This document shows positions 8,198 through 17,879 of a DNA stretch of 64,000 nt, piece after piece. The notes under the pieces are model-generated. The model worked only from the letters and a program-made list of their open reading frames with translations. It was not told the DNA's origin and did not search any database. Location of the stretch: the NCBI RefSeq assembly GCF_010686765.1, contig NZ_JAAGWF010000017.1, forward strand, positions 62,001-126,000, in the 5' to 3' direction. Source of the stretch: Geodermatophilus sabuli (GTDB taxonomy: Bacteria > Actinomycetota > Actinomycetes > Mycobacteriales > Geodermatophilaceae). Position numbers and translations under genes: made by a program. Within the stretch, counting starts at the first letter, position 1. Each line of letters begins with the position of its first letter.

Positions 8198-9031
8198 TCA
8201 GCCGTGCGCGCGGACGTGCTCGGTGACCAGGTCGACGGTGCGCTCGGGCGCGAGCTCGGGGATCCAGTGGGTGACGCCCTCGAGCACCTCGAGCCGGTAC
8301 GGGGCGTCGACGAAGCCCCGGGTCTGCTCGGTGGCGGCCCGGCCGAGGAAGGCGTCGCGGGTGCTCCACAGGTGCAGCGTCGGCACCCGCACGGTGCCCA
8401 CCGGGTCGCGGGCGTCCCAGGGCAGCGCGCGGTACCAGGCGATCGCCGCCGAGAGCGCCCCCGGCTCCCGCATCCGCGCCACGTAGTGGTCGCACTGCTC
8501 CGGTGGCAGCCCGCCGCGGAGCATCACCCGCCGCAGCGGCATCCCGCCGGCCGCGAGCAGCAGCCGCTCGGGGAGGAACGGCACCTGGAAGAGCCCGACG
8601 TAGTACGACCGCAGCGCCTGGTCGCTGGTCACCATCGCCCGCGCCGCGGCGGCCGGGTGCGGCACGGACAGCGCCGTCACCGTGCGCACCCGCTCGGGGT
8701 GCCAGGCGCCCAGCGCCCACGCCACCAGCCCGCCCCAGTCGTGCCCGACGACGTGCGCACTGCCCAGCCCGGCCTGGTCCAGCAACGCGAGGACGTCGGC
8801 GGTCAGCTCGCGCATGCGGTAGGCCGGGCGCCCGACCGGCCGGGCGCCGGGGGAGTAGCCGCGCTGGTCGGGTGCGAGGGTGCGCAGCCCGGCGGCGTGC
8901 AGCCCGGGGGCCACCGCTGCCCAGGCCGTGGAGTCCTGCGGGAACCCGTGCAGCAGCACCACCGGCTCCCCGTCGGTCGGGCCGCCGTCCAGGACGTCGA
9001 AGACCATGCCGTCGCGCCGGAAGCTGTCCAC
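8198..9031 (-). CDS. alpha/beta hydrolase, epoxide-hydrolase-like
   Basis: A 277-residue alpha/beta hydrolase. HGFPQDSTAW forms the oxyanion region, VGHDWGG places the nucleophile Asp near residue 98 (not Ser), and a likely charge-relay Asp near 226 and His near 255 (GVTHW) complete the triad. An Asp nucleophile and the HGFP motif fit epoxide hydrolases or fluoroacetate/haloalkane dehalogenases rather than esterases. GTG 9031 is the best start, though its ribosome site is weak. It is 47 bp upstream of the split-barrel gene and may be cotranscribed with it. Confidence 0.85.
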   Translation of the reverse strand: MDSFRRDGMVFDVLDGGPTDGEPVVLLHGFPQDSTAWAAVAPGLHAAGLRTLAPDQRGYSPGARPVGRPAYRMRELTADVLALLDQAGLGSAHVVGHDWGGLVAWALGAWHPERVRTVTALSVPHPAAAARAMVTSDQALRSYYVGLFQVPFLPERLLLAAGGMPLRRVMLRGGLPPEQCDHYVARMREPGALSAAIAWYRALPWDARDPVGTVRVPTLHLWSTRDAFLGRAATEQTRGFVDAPYRLEVLEGVTHWIPELAPERTVDLVTEHVRAHG

Positions 9032-9081
9032 CCCGCGACCCTGCTCCCCGGTCCTGGGAGGCGCCAGTGGGCCGCGCCGCG

Positions 9082-9696
9082 TCAGCCGGCCGGCTCCGTG
9101 CCGGGGTGGCGCAGGGCGCGCGCGATCAGCCGCTTGGCCGTGATCAGCTCGGCGTCCCGGTCGCGGTCGGGCTCGGGGTAGCCGCGGGTGTGGAACCCGT
9201 CGGTCAGGGTGAGCACCCACCGCGCGGCGGTGGCCGAGGGCATCCCGGGGTCGGCCAGGCCGGCCGCACAGAGCCGGTCGACGAGGTCGGCGATGCCCGA
9301 CATCATCCGCCGGTCGCCGTCGGCCACGAGGCCCGCGACCTCCGGATCGCGGTGCGACTGGGCGAGGATCTCGACGATCAGGCCCGGGACCAGCGGGTGG
9401 GCCGCCTCGGCGGCGAGCCGGTCGACCACCCCGAGCAGCGCCGTCCACGGGTCGTCCTCGGCCTGCGCGGCCGCGAACGCGTCGTCCCAGTCGGCGCGGT
9501 CGGCCTCGAAGAGGGCGAGGAAGACCGCCCGCTTGGACGGGAAGTAGTGGAACAGGGCGCCGGTGGAGACCCCGGCCGCCCGGGCGATCTCGGCCGTGGT
9601 GGTCGCGGCCAGACCCTTGGTCGCGAACAGCTCGAGCGCTGCGCCGACGATCTCCATCCGGCGCTGCCGGTGCCGCTCGGGGTCAACGGTGCGCAT
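9082..9696 (-). CDS. TetR-family transcriptional regulator
   Basis: The 204-residue regulator has an N-terminal TetR helix-turn-helix: ILELFATKGLAATT-like helix 1 and TAEIARAAGVSTGALFHYFPSKRAVF as the recognition region. The C-terminal helical domain binds an unknown ligand. The gene overlaps the end of the upstream membrane-protein gene by 14 bases (23 if ATG 9705 with its GGGAG is used), so the two are translationally coupled. The near-palindrome at 10456-10469, 15 bp before the first gene, is a candidate operator for autoregulation. Confidence 0.88.
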   Translation of the reverse strand: MRTVDPERHRQRRMEIVGAALELFATKGLAATTTAEIARAAGVSTGALFHYFPSKRAVFLALFEADRADWDDAFAAAQAEDDPWTALLGVVDRLAAEAAHPLVPGLIVEILAQSHRDPEVAGLVADGDRRMMSGIADLVDRLCAAGLADPGMPSATAARWVLTLTDGFHTRGYPEPDRDRDAELITAKRLIARALRHPGTEPAG

Positions 9697-10441
9697 CCAC
9701 CCCATCTTCTCCCACGGGGGCCTCGCGCCCCTCGCGGGCCGCTGGGCCGCGCCGCTTGCGCCGCACCTCGCGGACGGCCAGGACGACGGCGACGAGCACC
9801 GGTCCCCAGTACTCGGCCGTGGCCAGCACCGCCAGCAGCCAGCCCGGGAGCGAGACGTCGGGCAGGTCCGGCCAGTCGACGTCCGGCCAGGGGATCGAGG
9901 GCAGGTCGACGTCCGGCCAGGGGATGGCGGGCAGGTCGACGCTGGGCACGAGCCCCGCCAGCCACTGCAGCAGTGGACGGACCAGGGCCTGGAGCAGCAC
10001 GGCCAGGCCGAGCAGGGCACCGAGCACCCGGCCCACGGCCAGCACGACGTGCCGCGAGGCCCACAGCCGGGGATGCCTGTCCTCGAGCGCCCGCAGCCGG
10101 GCGGCGAGGGTGCCCGGCGCCGGATCGAAGGGGTGCCGCTCGGCGGTGGCGAGCTCCAGCGCCGTCGTCACCCCGGCGGGGACGTCGTCGCCGCCTGCCT
10201 CGGGGGTCGGCCGGGGCACCAGCAGCACGGCGCGGGCCACCACGCCCGGTACCGGCGCGAGCACCAGCACCGTCGGGCCGGGCTCCTCCCCGGCCGGCAG
10301 CGGGAGCCGCACCCGGCCGAGGCCGCTGGCCGCACCGACCGGCGTCCCGTCGCGCAGCAGGGTGACGGCGGTCCGCAGGCCGCTGCGCCGTGCCGTGATC
10401 TCGAGTCGTCCGCCCTGCCACGTCGACGTGGGTCCCGCCAT
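9683..10441 (-). CDS. membrane protein with Trp-Pro-Asp repeat segment, coupled to TetR
   Basis: This 252-residue protein has a soluble N-terminal domain of about 125 residues, a hydrophobic helix at about 131-160, then three imperfect repeats of the type LPxIPWPDVD (about 170-200), and a second hydrophobic helix at about 200-222 followed by a basic tail. The repeats would lie outside the membrane between the two helices. No family is recognised. TetR regulators coupled to this type of membrane protein occur in related actinobacteria, but I cannot assign a function. Confidence 0.75.
   Translation of the reverse strand: MAGPTSTWQGGRLEITARRSGLRTAVTLLRDGTPVGAASGLGRVRLPLPAGEEPGPTVLVLAPVPGVVARAVLLVPRPTPEAGGDDVPAGVTTALELATAERHPFDPAPGTLAARLRALEDRHPRLWASRHVVLAVGRVLGALLGLAVLLQALVRPLLQWLAGLVPSVDLPAIPWPDVDLPSIPWPDVDWPDLPDVSLPGWLLAVLATAEYWGPVLVAVVLAVREVRRKRRGPAAREGREAPVGEDGVDAHR
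9875..9934. repeat. two tandem copies of a 30-bp repeat in the membrane-protein gene
   Basis: The two 30-bp units (9875-9904, 9905-9934) differ at two or three positions and encode the in-frame decapeptide repeat LPxIPWPDVD. A third degenerate unit follows in the protein. Replication slippage in the coding region would explain it. Confidence 0.85.
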
Positions 10442-10455
10442 GTGCCCATAATCCG

Positions 10456-10469
10456 ACCGACCGCTCGGT
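10456..10469 (-). promoter_or_regulatory. TetR-type operator dyad
   Basis: ACCGACCGCTCGGT matches its own reverse complement at 12 of 14 positions. It resembles the ACCGACCGGTCGGT class of actinobacterial TetR sites. It lies 15 bp upstream of the membrane-protein start, where a bound repressor would block transcription of the membrane-protein/TetR unit. Confidence 0.55.
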
Positions 10470-10558
10470 TTATCAACCCCCGCGAGCCTGTCACCGTCCT
10501 GACGACCAGGGGGCCTGATCATCGGCGGAGCGGGCACAGACGGCGGGGATCCGGGACC

Positions 10559-11113
10559 ATGGGTGGCGTGACGGCCACCGCGCAGGAGCTCATCGTCCTG
10601 GTCGACGACGACGGGACGGCGATCGGCACCCTGCCCAAGCCCCTGGTACACCACGGCGAGACCCCGCTGCACCGTGCGTTCTCCGCCTACCTCTTCGACG
10701 ACGCCGGCCGGCTGCTGGTCACCCGCCGCGCCGAGGGCAAGCAGACCTTCCCCGGCATGTGGACCAACACCGTGTGCGGCCACCCCGGGCCCGGGGAGGA
10801 CGACGCCGCCGCCATCGCCCGCCGTGCCGCCTACGAGCTCGGCCTGCAGGTGGACGGCCTGCGCGAGGCGCTGCCCGGCTACCGCTACCGCGCCGAGTTC
10901 CGCGGGGTCGTGGAGAACGAGGTCTGCCCGGTCTACCTGGGCCGCTTCACCGGCACGCCGTCCCCCGACCCCACCGAGGTCGGGGAGTGGGAGCTGCTGG
11001 ACTGGGCCGGGTTCCGGCACCGGCAGGAGACCGAGGGTGACGACGCCTGGTCGCCCTGGTGTCGGGAGCAGTCGCGGCTGATCGAGAGCGCGGGGCTGGC
11101 CCCTGTGAGCTGA
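10559..11113 (+). CDS. idi: isopentenyl-diphosphate delta-isomerase, type I
   Basis: The 184-residue enzyme interconverts isopentenyl and dimethylallyl diphosphate. It has the Nudix-like fold with the catalytic cysteine in NTVCGHP (about residue 73) and the conserved glutamate in the ENEVCP motif (about residue 121). W at WEL.DW and the metal ligands H near 32-40 are also present. Length agrees with bacterial type I enzymes. ATG 10559 or GTG 10568 could serve as start. No other isoprenoid gene is adjacent; pigmented Geodermatophilaceae use the pathway for carotenoids. Confidence 0.93.
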   Translation: MGGVTATAQELIVLVDDDGTAIGTLPKPLVHHGETPLHRAFSAYLFDDAGRLLVTRRAEGKQTFPGMWTNTVCGHPGPGEDDAAAIARRAAYELGLQVDGLREALPGYRYRAEFRGVVENEVCPVYLGRFTGTPSPDPTEVGEWELLDWAGFRHRQETEGDDAWSPWCREQSRLIESAGLAPVS

Positions 11114-11191
11114 CGGTAGTGGGAGCGGCACTGCTCGTGGCGGCCACCCGGGAGGCCCGTGTCGCAGCACGGACCCGCCGGACGCGAGCCC

Positions 11192-11197
11192 TAGCTT
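11192..11197 (+). promoter_or_regulatory. -10 element of a probable leaderless promoter
   Basis: TAGCTT fits the actinobacterial TANNNT -10 pattern, and exactly seven bases separate it from the ATG at 11205, so the transcript should begin at or within a base or two of the start codon. Confidence 0.5.
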
Positions 11198-11204
11198 CCG
11201 CCGC

Positions 11205-12026
11205 ATGGAGCGCCGACGGTTCCTCCTCTTCCTCGCGGCCGGGCTGGCGGGCACGGCCGTGGGCCGCGGCACCGCCGGCCTCGTCGACCCGGAGCGGACC
11301 CCTCAACCCACCGCCGTCCCCGCGGCGGCCGCCGAGCCCGCGCCCCCCGCCGCCCCGGCCCCGCTGCCGCCCGTCGGGGTCGTCGACGGGCTGCCCGGTG
11401 AGGGGACGTCGCTGGCCCTCACCATCGACGACGGCACGGACACCGACGTCGTCGCGGCGTTCTGCACGTTCGCGACCGACACCGGCGTCCGGCTGACGTT
11501 CTTCCCCAACGGCAGCTACCGCTCGTGGGAGACCAACGGCGACCTGCTGCAGCCGCTCATCGACTCCGGCCAGGTGGCCATGGGCAACCACACGTGGTCC
11601 CACCCCGACCTGACCACGCTGTCCGACGACCAGGTCGCCGAGGAGATCGGCCGCAACCGAGACTGGCTGGCCACCACCTTCGGCGTCCGCGACACCCCGT
11701 TCATGCGGCCACCGTTCGGCGCGCGGAACGAGCGGATCGACCGGCTGTCGGCCGAGGCCGGGCACCCCACGATCGCGTTGTGGAACGGCACGCTCGAGGA
11801 CCACCGCATGATCGGCCCGGAGCAGCTCATGGACGCCGCCCGCCGGTGGTTCACCGGCCAGGCGATCGTCGTCGGCCACGCCAACCAGCCGACGGTCACC
11901 ACCGTCTACGACCAGCTCCTGGCACTGCTCGCCGAGCGGCAGCTGCGGACGGTCACCCTCGCCGACGTCTGGCCGACCGGGCTGGCGCGGATCGGGGCGA
12001 CGGTGGGCCGGGCGGCCGTCGCCTGA
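11205..12026 (+). CDS. exported polysaccharide deacetylase family protein
   Basis: The 273-residue product begins with MERRRFLLFLAAGLAG, a Tat- or Sec-like signal, followed by an Ala/Pro-rich linker to about residue 60. The NodB homology domain has TIDDG (motif 1, general base and metal Asp), HTWSHPDL (motif 2, the two metal histidines), RPPFGARN (motif 3), and a late VGHAN motif with the catalytic His. It would remove acetyl groups from peptidoglycan or an extracellular glycan. TIDDG in place of TFDDG is a common variant. No Shine-Dalgarno is seen before the ATG, in keeping with the leaderless promoter. Confidence 0.9.
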   Translation: MERRRFLLFLAAGLAGTAVGRGTAGLVDPERTPQPTAVPAAAAEPAPPAAPAPLPPVGVVDGLPGEGTSLALTIDDGTDTDVVAAFCTFATDTGVRLTFFPNGSYRSWETNGDLLQPLIDSGQVAMGNHTWSHPDLTTLSDDQVAEEIGRNRDWLATTFGVRDTPFMRPPFGARNERIDRLSAEAGHPTIALWNGTLEDHRMIGPEQLMDAARRWFTGQAIVVGHANQPTVTTVYDQLLALLAERQLRTVTLADVWPTGLARIGATVGRAAVA

Positions 12027-12100
12027 TCGCGCCGACCTGCGGCCGTTCGCCTGATCGGCGAGGCTGATCGACGACAGTCGGTCGGCAGACGGAGGAGCGG

Positions 12101-12880
12101 ATGGTCGACAGCGGGATGCTGCAGGGGCGGGTCGCCCTGGTGACGGGCGGGGCCAGCGGACTGGGCCGGGCGACCTGCGTGGCGCTCGCCGAGGCCGGGG
12201 CCCACGTGGCCGTCGCCGACATCGACCCGGCCGGGTCCGAGCAGACCGCGGAGCTGGTCGCCGAGGCCGGCGGGTCGGCCGAGGTGGTCGCGCTCGACGT
12301 CACCGACGACGCCAGCCGCCGGGCGGTCGTGCAGCAGCTGTTCGACACCCACGGCGAGGCCTTCGACATCCTGGCCAACGTGGCCGGCATCGACCGCCCC
12401 GGCTACGTCACCGACATCGACCTCGCCGACTACCAGCGGGTGCAGGCGGTCAACTGCGAGGGACCGGTCTTCCTCACCAGCGAGTTCGTGAAGCGGGTGC
12501 AGCACCTGCCCGAGGGCCGCACCGCCGACGTGGTGCACATCGTGTCCCTCTCGGCGATCACCTCGGGCAGCGGCGCGATCGCCTACAACGGGTCCAAGGC
12601 CGGCTTCCTCAACGCGACCCGGTGCATCCAGCGGGAACTGCGCGAGAAGGCCACCCGCGCCGCGGACGGGACCGAGCGGCCGTTCCCGTGCCGGGTGCAG
12701 GCGGTCATCCCGGCCGCGATGGACACCCCGATGATGGAGCAGTGGGGCATCCCCGCCCACCTGATGATGCCGCCGTCGGCCGTCGCGGAGATGGTGCGCA
12801 CGCTCGTGACGCTGCACCCGGCGGCCTTCGTGCCCGAGATGCAGATCGTCCCGCGGCTGGAACCGAACTTCCCCCGCTGA
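12101..12880 (+). CDS. SDR family oxidoreductase
   Basis: A classical 259-residue short-chain dehydrogenase: TGGASGLG (residues 16-23) binds the nucleotide, Asp in VADIDP after strand 2 suggests NAD(H) preference, and SLSAITSG plus YNGSK give the Ser-Tyr-Lys catalytic set. AAMDTPMM near the C-terminus covers the active site. Substrate unknown. GGAGGAGCGG precedes the ATG. A 29-base gap follows to the small acidic gene, so these may be cotranscribed. Confidence 0.9.
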   Translation: MVDSGMLQGRVALVTGGASGLGRATCVALAEAGAHVAVADIDPAGSEQTAELVAEAGGSAEVVALDVTDDASRRAVVQQLFDTHGEAFDILANVAGIDRPGYVTDIDLADYQRVQAVNCEGPVFLTSEFVKRVQHLPEGRTADVVHIVSLSAITSGSGAIAYNGSKAGFLNATRCIQRELREKATRAADGTERPFPCRVQAVIPAAMDTPMMEQWGIPAHLMMPPSAVAEMVRTLVTLHPAAFVPEMQIVPRLEPNFPR

Positions 12881-12909
12881 CCGGCCGGCGCACCCGAGGA
12901 GGAACCACC

Positions 12910-13179
12910 ATGAGCACCCCCGACGACGACCTCGACACCGCGATGGCGACCGGCTCCGACGCAGGCGTTCCCGGTGAGCACCTGGGGGACGGCGAGCTGA
13001 CCCCCGATGAGGAACGCCTGCTCGCCGAGCTGTCGAGCGGCGGGCCCGCGGAGCCGATCGGCGACACCGACGCGATGGCGCGTGCGGCCGAGGACGAGGC
13101 ACCACTGCCCGCGGCGGGCGGCGACCAGGGCGACGGGCTCAGCGCCCGGTTCAGCGCGCCTCCGGCGGAACCGGGCTGA
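12910..13179 (+). CDS. small acidic protein of unknown function
   Basis: An 89-residue, very acidic protein (many Asp and Glu, few basic residues) with GELTPDEERLLAELSSG as the only likely helix. It has no cysteine, no signal peptide and no membrane segment. The GAGGAGGAACCACC ribosome site is strong, and codon use fits its neighbours, so I regard it as real. No family is recognised. It meets the heme oxygenase gene tail to tail with a 3-base gap. Confidence 0.7.
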   Translation: MSTPDDDLDTAMATGSDAGVPGEHLGDGELTPDEERLLAELSSGGPAEPIGDTDAMARAAEDEAPLPAAGGDQGDGLSARFSAPPAEPG

Positions 13180-13182
13180 GGA

Positions 13183-13812
13183 TCAGGCGTCGGGCCGGAC
13201 GGGGACGAGCCGGCCGGCCGCCAGCGGGGCGCACCAGGCCGCCAGGGCGCTGAAGGTGCTGCGGGCCGCGCCGACGATCCGGTCGGCGTCCCCGCCGGCG
13301 GCCACCCGCTCCCGGGTCGCCCGCCGGTAGGCGTGCCACATGGCGCCGGTCTCGGTGCCGTAGGGGGAGAAGGCGCCCAGCCGCACCTCGGGGCCGAGGG
13401 TCGGCAGCCCGGCGAGGTGGCGCGAGATGAACGTGCCGCCGAGCGTGGACCCCTCGAGCACGTAGAGCCGGCCGAGGGCCTGGTCGGTGTCCCCGACGGC
13501 CGGCAGCTCCGGGCCGCCGGAGTCCTCCGGTGCGGCACCGAGGGCGGCCAGGTCGTCGGCGAAGAGGTGGGCGCGCCGGCGGCGGGTCCAGCCGACGGTC
13601 CCGGCGTCGGCCGGTTCGCGGCGGGCCCACGCGTCCAGGCCGGTCTCGGCTGCGGTCCAGTACGCGTGGAGGCGGGTGAGGACGTCGACCAGCCGGTCCC
13701 GGTCCAGGCCGGGGTCCATCAGCCCGAGGGTCGCCTCGACGTCCTCGTGCTCGGCGGCCGTGGCCGAACGCAGCACCGCGAGGACGTCGGCGTCACCCGC
13801 ATCTCGAGGCAA
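13183..13812 (-). CDS. biliverdin-producing heme oxygenase (BphO type)
   Basis: The 209-residue protein has the heme oxygenase fold. The proximal heme ligand is the His in ATAAEHEDVE (about residue 22), and the distal helix is YVLEGSTLGGTFISRHL (about 117-133), whose wording is that of the bacteriophytochrome-linked BphO/HemO group. It converts heme to biliverdin, CO and iron. The only start with a ribosome site is TTG 13812, behind GGGAGAGG. No phytochrome gene is nearby, so it may serve iron release or a distant phytochrome. Confidence 0.87.
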   Translation of the reverse strand: MPRDAGDADVLAVLRSATAAEHEDVEATLGLMDPGLDRDRLVDVLTRLHAYWTAAETGLDAWARREPADAGTVGWTRRRRAHLFADDLAALGAAPEDSGGPELPAVGDTDQALGRLYVLEGSTLGGTFISRHLAGLPTLGPEVRLGAFSPYGTETGAMWHAYRRATRERVAAGGDADRIVGAARSTFSALAAWCAPLAAGRLVPVRPDA

Positions 13813-13867
13813 CGCCTCTCCCTCCTCCGGCTGCCCCGAGGGTAGGTCACGGCGCCCGGAGCGTCGG

Positions 13868-15088
13868 TCAGCCGGCGGCCGGACCGTTCCCGCGCAGGCG
13901 GGCGCAGCGCAGCGAGGCGTGCACCAGCAGCCGCGCGTCCCCGTCGGCGAGGTCGAGGCCGGTGAGCTCCTCGATCCGCCCCAGCCGGTAGTAGAGCGTC
14001 TGCCGGTGGATGCCCAGCTCCTGGGCCGCACGCGCCGCCCCGGCGCCCGCGTCCAGCCACACCTCGGCGGTCTCGGTGAGGACGGGGTCGGCCAGCAGCG
14101 GGGAGACGGCCGGGTCCGGAGCGGCCAGCCCGGCGAGCAGCCGCCAGCTGCCGAGCTCGTCCCAGTGGGCGACCGGCGAGAAACGGGCGACGGCGGCCGC
14201 GACGTCCGCGGCCGTCCGCGCCTGGTCCCACCGCTCGGCCAGCCCGGCGACTCCACGCGCGACGGTGGAGAGACCGGCCGTGCTGCCCCGCGGCAGCCCG
14301 GCCAGCGCGGCCGCGGCCAGGGCGCCGGCCGGGCGGAGGTCGCCAGGGGCGCGCACGGGCAGGAGGACGGCGGCCAGCGGAGCGGGTCGGTCCTCCTCGT
14401 GCAGCACCGCGCTGATCGCACCGCCGCCGGGCCCGCGCCAGCCCGCCGGGAGTGGCGCGCCGGCCGGCCGGAGGGCCACCAGCACGAGGGCGGTGTCCGG
14501 GCCGTGGGCCGCGGCGAGGGTGCGCGTGGCCTGGGCCCGCGCGGCGGGGGTGCCGGTGAGCGCCGTGGCGAGGGGGCGGCCCAGGTCGCCGGCGGTCCAC
14601 TCCCGCTGGGCGAGCAGCCGGCCGGCCTCGGCGGCCAGCTCGCGCGCGCGGGCCAGGGCGGGGTCGGCGCGGTCGGTGGGGTCGGTCCGGCCGCCGTCGA
14701 GCAGCCACAGGTAGCCGTGCGTGCGCCCGCCGTGCCGGACCGGGAGCACCAGCCGGGTGAGGATGCCGGCGGCCGGGTCCGCAGGGATGCGCAGCGGGCC
14801 CTCGGCGCCGGCGATGACGAAGTCCTCGAACCAGCGCCGGGTGTCCGGTGCCGATCCGCGGCCGAGGATGGACCGGGTGCGAACGGCGTCCATGACCGGG
14901 GTCGCGTCGACGGGGGTCGCGTCGACCGGGGCGCCGCCGTCCACCGGGGCGCCGCCGTCCACCGGGGCGCCGCCGTCCACCGGGTGGGCGCAGAAGGCCA
15001 GCAGGGTGAACGCGGCGTCCTCCAGGGTGGCCGGGGCGCCGAGCAGGCCGGCCACCTGGTCGACCAGGTCCTGCAGCTCGTCCCGCAC
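13868..15088 (-). CDS. PucR-family regulator of proline catabolism
   Basis: A 406-residue PucR-type regulator with a long variable N-terminus and a C-terminal helix-turn-helix: AARAAQELGIHRQTLYYRLGRIEELTGLDL. It is divergent from putB/pruA, the usual place of the proline-responsive activator PruR in actinobacteria, so it probably activates that operon with proline as effector. The start GTG 15088 has AGGAG upstream. Near the N-terminus PVDGGA is repeated three times and PVDAT twice, from DNA slippage (14926-14979). Confidence 0.87.
   Translation of the reverse strand: MRDELQDLVDQVAGLLGAPATLEDAAFTLLAFCAHPVDGGAPVDGGAPVDGGAPVDATPVDATPVMDAVRTRSILGRGSAPDTRRWFEDFVIAGAEGPLRIPADPAAGILTRLVLPVRHGGRTHGYLWLLDGGRTDPTDRADPALARARELAAEAGRLLAQREWTAGDLGRPLATALTGTPAARAQATRTLAAAHGPDTALVLVALRPAGAPLPAGWRGPGGGAISAVLHEEDRPAPLAAVLLPVRAPGDLRPAGALAAAALAGLPRGSTAGLSTVARGVAGLAERWDQARTAADVAAAVARFSPVAHWDELGSWRLLAGLAAPDPAVSPLLADPVLTETAEVWLDAGAGAARAAQELGIHRQTLYYRLGRIEELTGLDLADGDARLLVHASLRCARLRGNGPAAG
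14926..14979. repeat. three exact 18-bp tandem repeats inside the PucR gene
   Basis: Units 14926-14943, 14944-14961 and 14962-14979 are identical and are followed by part of a fourth. A 15-bp pair of repeats precedes them (about 14898-14925). They lengthen a loop of the regulator by multiples of six residues without breaking frame. Confidence 0.9.
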
Positions 15089-15168
15089 GCGACGTCTCCT
15101 GTACAGGTGTCTGAACCCGGACGGGAGACACCGTACGTCTGTCGCTGGTGGCGGCGTCCGTGGCTGCC

Positions 15169-15174
15169 TAGCGT
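15169..15174 (+). promoter_or_regulatory. probable -10 element for putB
   Basis: TAGCGT lies about 72 bp before the proline dehydrogenase start in the 158-bp divergent region. No convincing -35 is seen, as expected for a promoter that needs the PucR activator. Confidence 0.4.
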
Positions 15175-15246
15175 CGGATCCGGCGGGCAGGACCGCGGAC
15201 GTGCACCGGGCACCTCCGCGGACGTGCCCGGAGAGGGAGGCAGCGC

Positions 15247-16182
15247 GTGCTCTCGCAGAAGGCACTGCTGCTCGGTGCCGCGCGGCGTCCCGGGCTGCGG
15301 CGGCTGGTCACCGGCAACCGGGCCACGCGCGCGGTGGTCGACCGGTTCGTCGCGGGCGAGACCCTGGACGACGCGCTGTCCGCCGTCCGCCGGCTGACCG
15401 GGCAGGGGATCGGGGTGACCCTCGACCACCTCGGCGAGGGCGTCACCGATCGCAGCGAGGCGGTGCGCGCCCGCGACGCCTACCTCGCGCTGCTCGACGG
15501 CCTCGCGCCACTGGGACTGGGCCGGGCCGCCGAGGTGTCGGTGAAGCTGTCGGCGTTCGGGCAGGCCCTGCCCGGCGGGGGGACCGACCTCGCGCTGGAG
15601 CTGGTCCGCCCGGTGGTGGAGGCGGCGAGCGCGATCGGCACCACGGTGACCCTCGACATGGAGGAGTCGGCCACCGTCGACTCCACCCTGACCGTGCTCG
15701 CCGAGCTCCGCCGCGACCACCCCGGCACGGGTGCGGTGCTGCAGGCCGCGCTGCACCGGACCGAGGACGACGCCCGCGCGCTCGCCGTCCCCGGATCGCG
15801 GGTGCGGCTGGTGAAGGGTGCCTACGACGAGCCACCGTCGGTCGCCCACCAAGGGCGCGACGACGTCGACGCCGCCTACGCCCGGTGCCTCGGCGTCCTC
15901 ATGAGCGGCCCCGGGTACCCGATGGTCGGCAGCCACGACCCTCGGTTGATCTCGATCGCCCAGCGGCTGGCCGCCCGCGCCGGCCGGACGCCGGACTCCT
16001 GGGAGGTCCAGATGCTCTACGGCATCCGGACCGCCGAGCAGCACCGGCTGGCCGCCGCGGGCGTGTGCGTCCGCGCCTACGTCCCCTACGGCCGCGACTG
16101 GTACGCCTACTTCATGCGGCGGCTGGCCGAGCGTCCCGCCAACCTGCGCTTCTTCCTGCGCTCCCTCCTCACCTCGTCCTGA
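15247..16182 (+). CDS. putB: proline dehydrogenase (monofunctional)
   Basis: The 311-residue flavoenzyme oxidises proline to pyrroline-5-carboxylate and passes electrons to the quinone pool. The (beta/alpha)8 PRODH fold is recognisable from LDHLGEGV, SVKLSAFG, TLDMEES, RLVKGAYDEP, and the C-terminal RAYVPYGRDWYAYFMRRLAERP, which carries the substrate-binding Tyr and Arg-Arg pair. The length is that of monofunctional actinobacterial PutB. GTG 15247 follows GAGAGGGAGGC. It is 56 bp upstream of pruA, and both are divergent from PucR. Confidence 0.95.
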   Translation: MLSQKALLLGAARRPGLRRLVTGNRATRAVVDRFVAGETLDDALSAVRRLTGQGIGVTLDHLGEGVTDRSEAVRARDAYLALLDGLAPLGLGRAAEVSVKLSAFGQALPGGGTDLALELVRPVVEAASAIGTTVTLDMEESATVDSTLTVLAELRRDHPGTGAVLQAALHRTEDDARALAVPGSRVRLVKGAYDEPPSVAHQGRDDVDAAYARCLGVLMSGPGYPMVGSHDPRLISIAQRLAARAGRTPDSWEVQMLYGIRTAEQHRLAAAGVCVRAYVPYGRDWYAYFMRRLAERPANLRFFLRSLLTSS

Positions 16183-16238
16183 CCCACCGTCCGGCCGGCG
16201 TCGTCACTCCGGCCGCCGTTCCCGAAGAGGAGCTCCCC

Positions 16239-17864
<1,626 letters not shown>

Positions 17865-17879
17865 GGCCCCCTCCCACCG

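Noticed and set aside
14898-14979. Tandem repeats considered as a CRISPR array.
   Set aside because: The units are contiguous without spacers and in frame within a regulator gene.
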